A stretch of 64,000 bases of DNA from Phallusia fumigata (GCA_008931825.1 QXVZ01013494.1:1-64000), one strand, 5' to 3'. Counted from the first letter of the stretch, positions 34,601 through 47,419 are shown. The notes: a model not told the origin generated them from the letters alone. Made by a program: numbers and translations.

Positions 34601-37600
34601 GGAAATTGCAGAATTATGTCGAGTGACAAATGTGTTGCACTTGTGCAGCATTGGCGGTCGAAATTGTGTCCGAAACAACACAAATTATCTCATGACATCA
34701 AAGTGTTCTCTCCACATTTGTCGTTTCCACGAATCCACGAAGCAATGCGGCCTTGTAAAAATAAACGTCGTCCCCAATTTTGACTGTCGCCTCCACTTTA
34801 TAACTGCTATACGCCGATTTTATGGCATTCAAGGTGGGTGTGGCCGTTTGAAGCTTGAAATCAGACGGTGTGTCTGTCCTTTCTACTGTGCAAACAACGT
34901 TATACCGGGTGCCGCGTGGTCAAAGGGCGTCTCTATGGTCATAGCCTTGTGACCTTTTATCAGACGCATGTGTGAACTGTTTAAAGGAAAACGTGCGTAT
35001 AATTGAGTGAACAATATCACCGGAAAAGTCAATTCAGGCCACCTTCGACGCTAACGCGTTTTCCTTTAATCGATGTTGATAGTGTTTGCGATCGATTCAG
35101 GAAATTGGATGAGCTGCTCACGGTCGCGACATGATTTCGCAATTTTACCGTATCAAAATAATCGTATTGTGTCGATCGATGGAGAATGGCGGGACTAATT
35201 ATAATTGGATATTGTGTCAATGTGGCGATAAAAGTGAACTTTTGTGGTAATGTTGTAGGATTTATTAGGTCAAAAATCACGTAATTAATTGATTTTTCTC
35301 CACGTTTTTGACATTTAGTCCTACACAAACGCATTGTTTTTTTTCAGTAACGCCCTGTGAAATCCCACGGCTTTCGGGTGTCGTCGTCACACTGAACAAA
35401 CAAACAAAGGAGGAATCGGCTGTTTTAAATTTACACCATAAACATCATTCGGTCAGAATCCATGACATGACTGGCGCAAATTAAACTCGCAACAGTCGCA
35501 GAGTATTTCTCCACCGCGGTAAAGCCTTACTAAATGCCGTGATTGACGTCACAACGATTGTGTGGCGTTGTTCCGCATCACTAAGCTTCGAGACAATTTT
35601 CTAATGTGAATTTTATTCCAAGCCCTTTGAATTCTGTTGTTTTCGTCGCTGACTAGTTTATTGTATCTTTCTGTTGGCTCTTCCGAAACGGTACGGTGAA
35701 CGTTTGAGCAGGCCTGACTCCTATGACCGTGGAAACAAAAGAGTTTCGCATGAAAAGATTTTGTTTCACGAATTGTGTCTTTCTCATGTACCTGGTCCGC
35801 AATACAATAACATGTTTTTCCTAAGCGGGTGAAAAAAGTAGCAAAACCGTTTATTTGCTACTATGATTTACAAGAGCAAACAAGTGGGTACATTTGCATT
35901 TAAAGCGTAATTTCGATGGCATTTCGTTTAACTTACAAATTTCATTTTATTTTGTTTTAACTTGCAAATAAACCGGGAATGAAAATCAGGAAATCTATAA
36001 TATATTATCATTTCTGATTTGTAATTTTGTTCCTGGATAAATTTAAAAAGTGTTGACAACTTCAAAAATCAAGTGGTATTCGTGAATCGTGATATGCGTG
36101 AGCAATAAGTGAGATCATTTTTTCGCGAAATCGTTAAGTTTGCCGCCATATGTTGACTGTGTTGTAAAGTCGGCAAACATTCCTTCCCCCCAGAGTATGT
36201 GAGCCTTATTTTCCACATTCGGTAGCCTACCATAGCGGTATTGTCCCTGGTGTTTTTGCCATTAAACAAATAACTTCAGTTTTATGCGTTATAGTAATTG
36301 GAAACAATTTTCTGTTTAGTTTAAAGCATTGACGCACTTCTTAAGGCGAGAAAAGGACCTACTCAAATATTATGTTCGAGGCTTGTGTTATTGTCTTTTG
36401 TGCTTACACCCGCTGCTAGTTAATTGCGGTCAAAATCGGCCCGTAACTTATCCGGAATCTTTGTACACAATGGACAGCGATATACGCACGTAATGTCGTC
36501 ATCGCGTAGTCCCGGCGGAAGCTCAAACCGCTTGTATGACGCAAAACACCGATCGTTCTGTTTAATAGCGGCAGCAAACCTCACATAGAGATCTTAGCGC
36601 CTATCTCCTTCAATGTGACGTGGTCGTGACGTCAAGAGCTCCTCGCTGTAAGATGGTGAGCAAACAAAGTAACGATTTCCGTCCAGGTTTTACTGATTTA
36701 TTGCCGCTGATACACGTGTGCGGCAATCTCAGGTTGACAACAGGGAAAATCGCTTTTACTGAGCCTTGTAGTATGTTGTTTGATTTTAAGCCTTTTCTCA
36801 TGTTTTGCCCGCAAACGATTTTCGTCATCGACGCCGGACGATACATCTTTGTCAGGAAAACGATTTGTTCCTGCCATGTCCCAAAAAGTTTCAGTATGCA
36901 AGATCGAACGCGAGGAAGAACGTATATCTTTAACTAAAGCGCTTTGCATTGATTGATCTGCGACTCAGGTGGGAAACAGGTCTCAAAATGCAATTGAGAT
37001 GAAAGCTTTTGCAAGGCAGATTTTCTGCGTTATGCTGGCCCAGCCTCACCGCTTGTAATTGTAATTTGTTCAAAACATAACAACGCAACCCCTACATGCC
37101 TGGTTTAACCGGTTGTAAATAAAAATAGTTTTGTGTAATTAATACTCGATAGGGTTGCAGTGCATACCAATGGTTGGGTGTGTAGTGACCACATTGGCAT
37201 CGCATTTCACGGTACGTTTGCCCTAAAACCGATCCTTTTCTGTCATTAACCGAAGAAGAATTTGTACCTGCCAGAGCGTTGTTGTTTGACGCATGTTTTG
37301 ACGTCGTAGCCTTGGTATGTGGCTACCTCCTTTATGCCTTTCTTCCTCTTACCCGTTATTTAGTTTTTTAAAATCCGGATTAAGCAAGTTTGTAGATGCA
37401 AAAGTTTGATTGCACAGGAGAAAAACGTGTGAAATTTTTAAGCAATGAAATATGAGCTCCAAAAACCGCAAAACTATGTGTTGTTTGCCCTTTTGTAGCT
37501 TGTGCAACTGATCGTTTTGTCAGTCTTCCATCCTGTTTGTCAAAATAACGTTTGTTTCTACACATTCCCCAGGCGCGGATCAACACCACCGTGCGTTCAT
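31653..37600. other. Intergenic region without a supported gene
   Basis: Two minus-strand stretches deserve a note. One runs from about 33606 to 33790: an open frame after a CAG acceptor with two N-glycosylation motifs and several cysteines. The other is at about 37270-37335: an open frame ending at an AG|GTACAA donor, containing A-T-Y-Q-G-Y-D-V-K-T-C. Neither can be joined to other exons. TGACGTCA at 33780, 35544 and 36627. Confidence 0.35.
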
Positions 37601-39980
37601 AGCTCGTGACCACTCAGCCAGCGTGAGGATAATGTGGGATTTGCTTAGGGCGACCGCTGGCTGCCGGAATGTTTCAATGCCGGAAAAACATCCGCATCAA
37701 ACACTAGCTAGTGTGGTGCATTCGTCACAAGGTCTCAACAGTTTTGTAGTCGAATGCAAAACCGTGACGAAATGATCGTGCCGGGGCTCGCGCAGTTGAC
37801 AGTGTACGTCACAACCAGTTACCTCACTTCCCGGTTGTCGTTTCGCCCAAATCATCTGTGCACGTTTGGGGGTGTTGCGTTGTTTTTTTAAGTTTAGTAA
37901 GGCTTGTAAAATTAGACCTACGTACGTTTTGATCGTGGACTTTTTCATATACAGTCACGCTCCGTCTTTTGGCAAAAATATTTCCGCGACCTTTGGTAGT
38001 AAATTTGGAGACATTTCCTAGCACCTCCCTATAGCAAACTCTTTCAAGATGTATGGTTAGCACAATACATTTCGACAAATGCTATACATTGCCAGTAGAA
38101 TATAACCATAAAATGGCTTTACCTTATTGAATATGAGTATGAGAAGCTCGAAATAACCTCACCTTTGTCTGTTCGCTGATTTCAGGAAAAATACTTCCAC
38201 ACAAAAATAACTCAATTGATTACAGAGTGTCAAAAATAGCTAAAGCAAAATTTCACTGTTGTTTAGTGGACGCATGAAGGTCAATGGTTTTTCGTGTTAA
38301 CGCCCTCTTTTGCTTGGGGGTCAAAGGGTAAAACCATTATGGGTTCAAAACCGACACGCCTAGGCCGTCGCAAAAATAGAGAACCGCGGGTACTGACCTA
38401 TCAACGGGACAGAGTGTGCTTTTGTTCCGGACAAACAAAGCGATTTGCTCGTCGCATAAAACAAACCTGAGCGAAAGAGAGCGAAAAGAAGGCGCTCGAG
38501 ATATTCTGTGACCTGCTGTGACGCACATTTGACGTAGGTGAGGGTAATTATCGCCAATTAGCATTACCTGATATCCTTCACTTTTGTTGACGCGACACTC
38601 ACCGAGGTAGCGGACACTCCACCGCGATTGTCAACTGCTTTCTGTTTGTGGGTGGCATCTTGAATGCAACGCCTCTGCAACCGCCAGTCACACGCATTTA
38701 TAACCGAGTTCGAAGGTCGATTCCAGTATTCGATATGAAAGGCAAGGTGCCAACACCGTGCGAACCTAACTTGCGCGCAAGTGGCGTGAGAGAAAGTGCG
38801 AGCCGCGGTGACTGAAAATCGTTATCACAACCACACCGTGTGCGATTTAGGTTAATTGTCACCGCGTTCACGAATAATTGTGTGATAATTGTTAAATTGT
38901 AACAAATGATGTCCTTGAGTATAACACAGCAGTGACATTCCCACATGTCCTATGTTTAGATGGCGTTCTCAATTTTCGTTGTGACAGTCCATTTTTGGAA
39001 ATGACAGTAATGGTTTCTCGGTGTAACGGCTAGGGCATGCCTGCTTTCAACCTCGCCGGTCAATTTTTGTGGATAGCTGGAATTCTTCAGCACGTTGCGT
39101 GAACTTTGCAGCTCGCAAACAAGCCGGCTCGCACATTCTTTAGCGGCACGAATTGCTCGTAAAAGATCCGCACAGAAATACTTTGAATTACCTTCGCCTG
39201 GCCGACAACACTAAGCTGCAAAAAAAACTTCAATTTTACGTCTCACAAGGTGTAGAAAAAAGAATTCATTCTTTTCTGCAGAAAGCGTTTGTTATTTTGC
39301 ATATTTAGGTAAAGATTTAATTAGCTTGTATAAAATAACAATCGCAGCCAGTTGATCTTTGTACCCGGCCCGTTGTTGCGTTTCGGCGGAGACGGCCTTG
39401 TGCAAATTCCACGTTTTAGTGGGAACCCATCAAATAACGCATTAAACATGAGTAGTGCCGGCGACTGGACATCTCTGATGTTTTCCGGTGATACCTTATC
39501 GTGGGCAGATTACACAAAAGCGCTGCTGCCACCCGGCACTCGGCCACAAAGGCTATGCGGTTGCGTAAAGTCGTTGATTAAGGCCAGGCATTGGGAGTTT
39601 ATTCTGACGCAACAGTAAACATACCCTTTTGCACACCGACCTTTACAAGATAACATAAGTAAGTCAGCACTGCTAATAACTATTCAAACAGAAATGAAAT
39701 TTGCTCGCCTTTTATGTTAATAATCGCGAGAAGCATCTTTGATGCGAGGTGAACTGAATCGAACCTTGCTTCCGCCAGCTGCCCCGCCCAGTGGATGTGC
39801 CTGACACCGTTGTATGCGACTTGTTTTTTTGCTGATTTAATCAGCATAAGTTCATGTCTTGTGGGTTGTGGCTGCGGCACTTATAGCCGAGCAATAATGG
39901 GATAACTTGCTCCCTACTAGCCGCAAGCGATTCTCCTGTTGAATGGAATGTCACGAGGCTCCCCTTAATTCAACCTGGGC
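37601..39980. other. Intergenic region with isolated open frames
   Basis: A minus-strand frame (37697-37948, with an acceptor-like CAG near 37856) contains C-D-V-H-C and C-D-E-C. A plus-strand frame (39352-39618) follows a GCAG acceptor. Both are open and have balanced codons, but neither has a convincing partner exon or domain. Confidence 0.3.
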
Positions 39981-39987
39981 CGTTGAA

Positions 39988-40395
39988 TTATACTTTCAAA
40001 ACAGCAGCTGTGCTTGCTCTGCACGTTAGTTTCAAAATTGTCCCGGTCTTTGGGTTACTCCAAGAATGCCATTTTTTAAAGGACGTTTCTTTACTAGTGC
40101 AAGACACATCCTTTTTTTTGTTTGTACTTGCACTTAATATCGCCCGGTTAAAACTGCACACAACGCCAAAGGTAACTTGTCTATGCAAAAATTTGTAGCA
40201 CACATTACATGCATTAAACTTAGCATGTTGTTGCGGGGCTGTCACACAAACCGTTGTATCAATTTGACCCTCAACCATGATGATTCGTCTCTGGGCGGTG
40301 TCATCGCTGTGTTTGCACAGCCAGATCTCGTCTTTAGGCCGCTGATCACAGCAAGTGGCCAGTGTAAAGATGGCGAGCACTTGGTACGCCCACAT
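39988..40395 (-). CDS. Candidate secreted protein or first exon (135 codons)
   Basis: From an ATG at 40395 the frame runs 135 codons. The first 16 residues, M-W-A-Y-Q-V-L-A-I-F-T-L-A-T-C-C, look like a signal peptide, and the next 60 residues are Cys-rich. The coding stretch may end earlier, at a weak donor (CAA|GTTACC) near 40180, with more exons further on. A 16-bp E-box palindrome lies about 110 bp upstream. No family is recognised. A frame of this length can occur by chance here. Confidence 0.28.
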   Translation of the reverse strand: MWAYQVLAIFTLATCCDQRPKDEIWLCKHSDDTAQRRIIMVEGQIDTTVCVTAPQQHAKFNACNVCYKFLHRQVTFGVVCSFNRAILSASTNKKKDVSCTSKETSFKKWHSWSNPKTGTILKLTCRASTAAVLKV

Positions 40396-40504
40396 GTCCA
40401 CGCTGACACACCTCACTCCACTTTCACAAGTGCGCTTGTCGTTGAGGCGAAATTGCTTGCCGGCCACAACAGTCACACGTCAAGCTCGCTTATGCAATTG
40501 TACT

Positions 40505-40520
40505 AAGATCACGTGATCTT
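40505..40520. promoter_or_regulatory. 16-bp perfect palindrome with E-box core
   Basis: AAGATCACGTGATCTT is a perfect palindrome centred on CACGTG, a core bound by bHLH-zip factors such as USF, MAX and the MiT family. It lies about 110 bp upstream of the candidate signal-peptide frame at 40395. Confidence 0.45.
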
Positions 40521-42715
40521 GTTAACATCAATCGCTGGGTGGATGCTTCAACCCACGCCACGTTTTAAGCTAGTTTCTGTGTGATAAAAATTCAAATTTA
40601 AAAATAGAAAACGGTCGTCTTGGACGTACGTGCTGTTTACTGCAAGTGCAAGTGTGGTCTCGTATCATGTTTGTTGTTGGTCGTCTGAATGGTTATTGCA
40701 CCGGCTTGTTGCGGAAACCTGCCGTCTAATACCGGTAACACGGCGTAAACACGCAGACTTAGCGCTGAGGAGAAGGGACTTACATGCACTTGAAGTGGTT
40801 TAATGAACCCTGAACCCGCACTGGCTGCGCCTCTGATCTGCACAGGGTGCATTCCACCTGTTCATCCCAAATTTTAATTTCTTTGTCGCACCTGCTGGGT
40901 CGAACATCAACGCAATCAACTGAATGTTGCTGCCAGTGTGACAGCAATGGTCTTTTAATTTGTTGTGCAAAGCATTTTTGACTTAGGGTTATGGCATTGC
41001 CGCTGTCCGGTGTTCCAAAAGAAGAGTCCAGAATTTGGAAGCAACGAAAAGGGAAACTGCACTGTAGCGCAAAGATTAAGCCTGTGCTTGCATAGCCTCG
41101 AACAAAGCGGTGTTTGTGCGTTGGAGGTGTGCGGTGTTAGTGGCCCTACCCAGCTCAAACGGGGGTTTGGTTGACTCTTGACAGCACTCGCCTTTGCTTA
41201 CGAGTGCTTTGCCGAAGGAAAGTTTTCATTAGAGCACCATACCCGGGTTATTGCGGCTTCTATCTTGTCGGTGCTAAACCTTTCACGGTTTAAAGTTTAA
41301 AATTTATTAATAGACGGACGCGGCTTGATCCCTTTAGCTTGTATGTTGACAGGTTTAAGTGCGCACGCTAAACCCACTGTAAATGGCTGTATTTCGCGTT
41401 ACAGAGGCCTTGTATTCAAGAAACAAAACATAAATGATGAGGTAATGGTTTTGGTGGGAGCGTCGCGAGGCGTCGTTAATTGTCACGAAACTTACAAACC
41501 CGCAATTGCTGCTGTGTACTCGGCATCTGACAAAAGTGACGCAAATCTACTTAGAAAGCGCGTCGCGGCCCACTTACAAATAAGTACCCATGATGCAGCG
41601 GTAAATACAATTTACATGACGCTTTTATTGTGACCCAGTCAAAAACTGTACCAATTAAAACCATGGTGCTGCTCCCTGTATGAAACCTGCCACCGTTCAA
41701 CTCGGCGGGATCGACCAAAGCGCTCGAACCTATGGACAGATAGGAAAACCTGACCAGGAATCCTACGCGTGTCTGAACACCTGAAAAAATAATATGCTTT
41801 TTAAAGAATAAAAAGTTGATGGCTTACCTCGGTAAACATTGTGGGGCACGTTGTTGTTTAAACATTGTTGTTTAATTGTAAACATGATTTAAAGGAGTAT
41901 GTAGAGCGATAGGATATTTTTATTTCATACAGGAGGTTGGACCTCACAAAGCCTCCAGCTTGACTTTTGAAAGCAAGGCATCTTTTTTTGCGATTTCCGT
42001 GCTTTATGACTCGCGGCATCTTTGCTTCGTTCGTTTCGAATTTATTTCAAAGGTTTCCGAAGCGTCGTCTTCTGCGAAAAAACCTTTCGTGTGGTTAAAA
42101 TTCATTTTCAGATCTTTCCACTTCAGATTGTTCGGCATTGCGCAAATAAACCCGACAGGTCCTACTCCTCTCCTGCCCGCTTTGCCGCACTCTGAAACTT
42201 CGTGACTCGTAAACCCACTACCTCGTCACGTCGTTACGTTTTGGGGCTGCTGCATTTGTTTTTAGTAAACATTTGGTTCAATTTTCGCATGAGCACACTG
42301 CATTTATCCAGCTTGTGGATAACTCACCCACAACTGAAATGCGGCAACATGATTTTGTTGTTTACCTCAGTGTTTTGTTTTCATGATTTCTTTATACCTT
42401 AATAATTTATGCAAAGCACTTAGTTACTACAACTAACGCATTCTTGCCCAAAAAACCAGCTTTACACATTTGTAATGACGTAAAACAGTAAATTTGACCA
42501 AACAATCTTAGAATCGCAACCTTTTGTTTTATCGGTTGCTTTTGAAACGAGTGTGTGCGTTTCATATTGACTGGACTATTTCAGATGTGTTTTTGTTGGA
42601 AATGTTCGGTGGAAATGACATAACCTCATCAATAACCTTATGATAACATTACAAGTGTTTTTATTTTCCATCAACATTGTTCTTATGTCTGTGCGAGGCC
42701 TCCTTCACTCCTCAG
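40521..42715. other. Intergenic region, possible minus-strand exon at 41577-41784
   Basis: A strong minus-strand acceptor (ATTTTTTCAG) near 41783 is followed by about 68 open codons and a TTT|GTAAGT donor near 41577. The peptide has no recognised domain, and no neighbouring exon in phase was found. Otherwise nothing is supported. Confidence 0.3.
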
Positions 42716-42903
42716 TGCTATTTTGGTGGGTGATGGAGGTAGTTTGAAACCACCATTTGTTACTATTACCATCGGACAAAACGTTGAGAAAGGAATCGTC
42801 GTGGATGCGGGTAAGCAGAAATGTTTCCGCGGAAGTTTCTGCTACATACACACACCGCCTACTTGTCCCCGCTAGTTGATGGACTGGATACCATTACTTC
42901 ATC
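42716..42903 (+). CDS. Candidate exon pair on the plus strand
   Basis: Exon 42716-42810 has a very good acceptor (CCTCCTTCACTCCTCAG) and a GCGG|GTAAGC donor. It reads, in the one open frame, G-D-G-G-S-L-K-P-P-F then V-T-I-T-I-G-Q-N. A 65-bp intron, the usual minimum in this window, leads to a 28-bp exon (42876-42903) with a pyrimidine-rich acceptor and an ATC|GTAAGG donor. The phases agree (1 at the junction). The protein family is not recognised and the gene's other exons were not found. Confidence 0.35.
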
Positions 42904-43109
42904 GTAAGGGAAACCGCTTCTAAACAAGGAAATAAAGTGGGGATAGACGTCGAGTTTTGTTAGAAACCTAGACGTCTGTTTAACGTAAAAAACATGCAAG
43001 GACGACTGCATTTATATTCGTCGCCCACGTATTAGGTTTGTTGATCGTCTGTGAGCGATCTCCCGTAAGTTCCGATTTCTTGTGTCGGAAGGAAGTCTCG
43101 ATGTGCGAC

Positions 43110-44211
43110 CTACTTGTGGTGCCTGTAAACAACCCAGGTTTTAAGAAGTAAAAGCGGAAGACAACCTGCGCGCCGTGAAAGGTCATACGTTTGCCGCCGT
43201 GGTAATGCGCTAAAAGGTTTCCTTTCAGGGGAAACACATCTCGAATTTGCCATTTCGAGGGTACTGCAACCTTCATCGTTTGCGTTACTATTGCACAGGA
43301 GACTGTAGCAATCAAACAAAACTTCAAAAGTGAGAAAACAAGCACTAAAAAGATTTTGTTGCAACGACTAGAAACTTAAAAATCACGTCATTTTACTAGA
43401 AAAGATCACATGGCCTTTAAACTCGGCGAAGCGTCTGTTTCCAATGCGCGGCACTTTACCCAAGTCTCCCAGCTACCACGAAAAATCTTCAAGGCATTAT
43501 TGATGTGAAATTCCAGCTGTCATTTGTGGAGTTAGTTGCGGTGTTTATCTGTCATACCGGCATGTTTTTTGGAAATTTGAACTCTCTTCACTTGGTTCTG
43601 GTATGAGATCACTGGGAGTACTCACCCACATGCATTTTTCAGCGCCTGATGCTGAATATTTTAAACATGTGGAATTTGGACTGAAAGGTGTTTTGTCGGG
43701 TTAAATACTCGAGAATGTTTGATAGTCTCACTTTTCGTCAATATCCTTTGCGTTTATTTCCAGATCGAACAGCCGGTTCTGACATCCGATGTTTTTCTCA
43801 TCGGGGCATTTTTTTACAAAATGCCCAGTAAAGTTAATCCCGCAAGCTCGTCGAACGCATATTTTTGTCTTGATTGTCTTGAAGTGCGTGCGATGTCTTG
43901 ATTTGTTGGACTGGTCACGACAGGCACTTTACAAAAGTAATTACTTTGTGCAACCTTACATTACATATTTTGTATGAGTTCAGTTTGCTGCTGTGTGTTA
44001 TGATTTCTAACAGCGTAGTGTTGTAATGGCTTTTTTTCTGAGAGGGAGATCCTGACAAAGCTCATGTGTTGGTTCAGAGGGAGGACAGGCTCGAACACTC
44101 CCTCGTTGGTAAACAGAAAGATTTTGTAATGGCCTTCGTCACAACTCATGTCACAATCTCGTGGTGTCTGTCGTATCCTCAAAGCATTAGTCATCTTTTT
44201 GGATTCTTCAC
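43110..44211 (-). CDS. Candidate 3' end of a Cys-rich secreted protein gene, weakly ZP-like
   Basis: A chain of open stretches with GT-AG edges and matching phases: 43965-44211 (phase 1 in, 2 out), 43626-43680, 43397-43472 and 43110-43321 with a TAG stop. An optional exon, 43732-43926, also fits in phase, but its intron to the first would be only 38 bp. The last exon has F-D-C-Y-S-L-L-C, then C and C, then P-R-R-Q, which resembles the end of a zona pellucida (ZP) domain before its cleavage site. The first has strand-like segments around C-D-E-G-H-Y-K-I-F-L-F. The upstream part of the gene is not identified. The region is present twice because of the allelic duplication, so it is probably one gene. 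Confidence 0.25.
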
Positions 44212-46976
44212 CTGGTAACGCCACCAAACATTAGCAAACAACCCGTCGTCGTTTGTAAGAAAGAGGGCTTTCAACACTGAGGTTGGCTCATGTAAAATAT
44301 ATAAGTTATAAAACTCTGTCACCAGTGCGTTCATGCATAGCCACAAACAAATCCAGTTTAATCCAGCAAATATAGATATAATGACAAGGAGCCTTACGTA
44401 GTTAAAATGTTGTTAATATAGGGATTTATATGGGTATTTGGGGATTTCGACATATCTGATCTAACTTACTACGTCGGACGGGGGGATTGGGGTACTTAAG
44501 TAACTGTTGAATGAAAAATATGAGTTTCTTTATGGGCACCGTTTTCGCACACAGTATTGTTTATTGTGGACTTAACACTTATTGTTTTTACTCTGCTTTT
44601 TGTGCTCCCCCCTGCTGCTTGTCCATGGGGTGACATGTTTGTTGGATTTGGATGAAACTTTTAAAGCTGGAAGATATGGTCATGATGATCCACCACAGCT
44701 CCGGTGGTTACCCCGCTAGCCCCCTAAAATGGGACAAATTATTAAACGATGTCCTATTTTTTTGAAGTTTACACAGTTTGTAGAATATGCCATGGCGGTG
44801 CGTCGATTTCTTTGTTTGACCCTATAACCCCAGCAGTTACCCCGTTAGCCCCTGAAATGGGCAATTTATTCAGTGTTCGAATTGGATGAAATTTACACAG
44901 TTTGTGGAAATTCCCCAAAAGTGACCTGCTAAGCTTATAAAGTTTGTAGATTGTATGACGCTTATTTAAAATGTCTGCTACTATTTTGACATGTGTATAG
45001 ATTGATGCATACTATTCGTTTTTGCATGTGTGGGGACCTATGCGTTTCTGCCTGCTGAAACAATCATGACATAAAACATAAACTAACTATGTGATCCAAT
45101 GTGAAATAATGTAGTGAGTATATATTCTTTTTAAATTAAGTGATAGTGTATTTGTAATGGAAATGTGGTAAAAGCCACCCTTCTAGTTTTCTTGAGGTCA
45201 TTTTGTCGGAACAAATTTTTTTCATGCCTTTTTGAAATTACAAAAAGCCCNNNNNNNNNNNNNNNNNNNNNNNNNNNNNNNNNNNNNNNNNNNNNNNNNN
45301 NNNNNNNNNNNNNNNNNNNNNNNNNNNNNNNNNNNNNNNNNNNNNNNNNNNNNNNNNNNNNNNNNNNNNNNNNNNNAAACCGGGCGAAGCGTCTGTTTCC
45401 AATGCGCGGCACTTTACCCAAGTCTCCCAGCTACCACGAAAAATCTTCAAGGCATTATTGATGTGAAATTCCAGCTGTCATTTGTGGAGTTAGTTGCGGT
45501 GTTTATCTGTCATACCGGCATGTTTTTTGGAAATTTGAACTCTCTTCACTTGGTTCTGGTATGAGATCACTGGGAGTACTCACCCACATGCATTTTTCAG
45601 CGCCTGATGCTGAATATTTTAAACATGTGGAATTTGGACTGAAAGGTGTTTTGTCGGGTTAAATACTCGAGAATGTTTGATAGTCTCACTTTTCGTCAAT
45701 ATCCTTTGCGTTTATTTCCAGATCGAACAGCCGGTTCTGACATCCGATGTTTTTCTCATCGGGGCATTTTTTTACAAAATGCCCAGTAAAGTTAATCCCG
45801 CAAGCTCGTCGAACGCATATTTTTGTCTTGATTGTCTTGAAGTGCGTGCGATGTCTTGATTTGTTGGACTGGTCACGACAGGCACTTTACAAAAGTAATT
45901 ACTTTGTGCAACCTTACATTACATATTTTGTATGAGTTCAGTTTGCTGCTGTGTGTTATGATTTCTAACAGCGTAGTGTTGTAATGGCTTTTTTTCTGAG
46001 AGGGAGATCCTGACAAAGCTCATGTGTTGGTTCAGAGGGAGGACAGGCTCGAACACTCCCTCGTTGGTAAACAGAAAGATTTTGTAATGGCCTTCGTCAC
46101 AACTCATGTCACAATCTCGTGGTGTCTGTCGTATCCTCAAAGCATTAGTCATCTTTTTGGATTCTTCACCTGGTAACGCCACCAAACATTAGCAAACAAC
46201 CCGTCGTCGTTTGTAAGAAAGAGGGCTTTCACCACTGAGGTTGGCTGATGTAAAATATATAAGTTATGAAACTCTGTCACCAGTGCGTCCATGCATAGCC
46301 ACAAACAAATCCAGTTTAATCCAGCAAATATAGGTATAATGACAAGGAGCCTTACGTAGTCAAAATGTTGTTAATATAGGGATTTATATGGGTATTTGGG
46401 GATTTCGACATATCTGATCTAACTTACTATGTCGGACGGGGGGATTGGGGTACTTAAGTAACTGTTGAATGAAAAAAAGCACTCTATGATATGAGTTTCT
46501 TTCATGGGCACCGTTTTCGCACACAGTATTGTTTATTGTGGCGTCGATTTCTTTGTTTGACCCTATAACTCCAACAGTTACCCCGTTAGCCCCTGAAATG
46601 GGTAATTTATTAAACAATGTTCGAATTGGATGAAATTTACACAGTTTGTAGAAATTCCCCAAAAGTGACCTGCTAAGCTTATAAAGTTTGTAGATTGTAT
46701 GAAACTTATTCAAAATATCTGCTATTTTGACATGTGTATAGATTGATGCATACTATTCGTTTTTGCATTTTTGCATCGTGCTGAAACAATCATGACGTAA
46801 AAGATAAACTAACTATGTGACCCAATGTGAAATAATGTAGTGAGTATATATTCTTTTTAAATTAAGTGATAGTGTATTTGTAATGGAAATGTGGTAAAAG
46901 CCACCCTTCTAGTTTTCTTGAGGTCATTTTGTCGGAACAAATTTTTTTCATGCCTTTTTGAAATTACAAAAAGCCC
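43418..46976. repeat. Allelic end-to-end duplication, 1.6-1.8 kb per copy
   Basis: Copy 1 is 43418-45250 and copy 2 is 45377-46976, with a 126-base run of N between (45251-45376). The open frames in both are the same. The main difference is a 231-bp segment (44570-44800) found only in copy 1, plus small indels. Probably two alleles, not a gene duplication. Confidence 0.88.
44706..44908. repeat. Two diverged copies of an about 80-bp repeat unit
   Basis: Unit 1 (44706-44785) and unit 2 (about 44834-44908) share GTTACCCC, then TAGCCCC, then AAATGGG, and end in TTTACACAGTTTGT. They look like members of a dispersed family. Unit 1 lies in the segment missing from the other allele. Confidence 0.6.
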
Positions 46977-47190
46977 TTAATGCGCCTGCATGTTAAGCTT
47001 CCAGACGACCCCTGCCCTACGCGTACGTGCTGCCCTTAATTTGCCCCTAACTTTCATTTGGTCACTAGTTTACGTTACTCTGACGAACAAAATGACTCAA
47101 CCTTTTACACAAACAGTCGCATTAATTCCAGACAGATTTCGAGTAGCCAGCCGCTGCGATGGGACATTTTTGTTGGTCACTTTACCGCAA

Positions 47191-47419
47191 ATTGGTCTGA
47201 CTCAATTCAGCAACGTATCGAAATACATCAGCACCATGTTGACTTTTGCATTGTGTTGGACAATCGAGACGTTCAGGCTCGGTTTGCATTGAACCATATA
47301 TGGTNATTGGTCTGACTCAATTCAGCAACGTATCGAAATACATCAGCACCATGTTGACTTTTGCATTGTGTTGGACAATCGAGACGTTCAGGCTCGGTTT
47401 GCATTGAACCATATATGGT
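47191..47419. repeat. Allelic end-to-end duplication, 114 bp
   Basis: 47191-47304 and 47306-47419 are direct copies meeting at the gap base 47305. A minus-strand open frame that crosses it (47273-47482) contains several cysteines and ends at a GCG|GTAAAG donor if the copies are merged, but no further exon could be joined. Confidence 0.85.

Noticed and set aside
34388-34952. Overlapping plus-strand frames of 131 and 117 codons
   Set aside because: Both open, in different frames, with no domain; not distinguishable from chance.
43418-46976. A true tandem gene duplication
   Set aside because: The copies meet at a gap and the encoded frames are the same, with differences of allelic type; unmerged haplotypes are the simpler reading.
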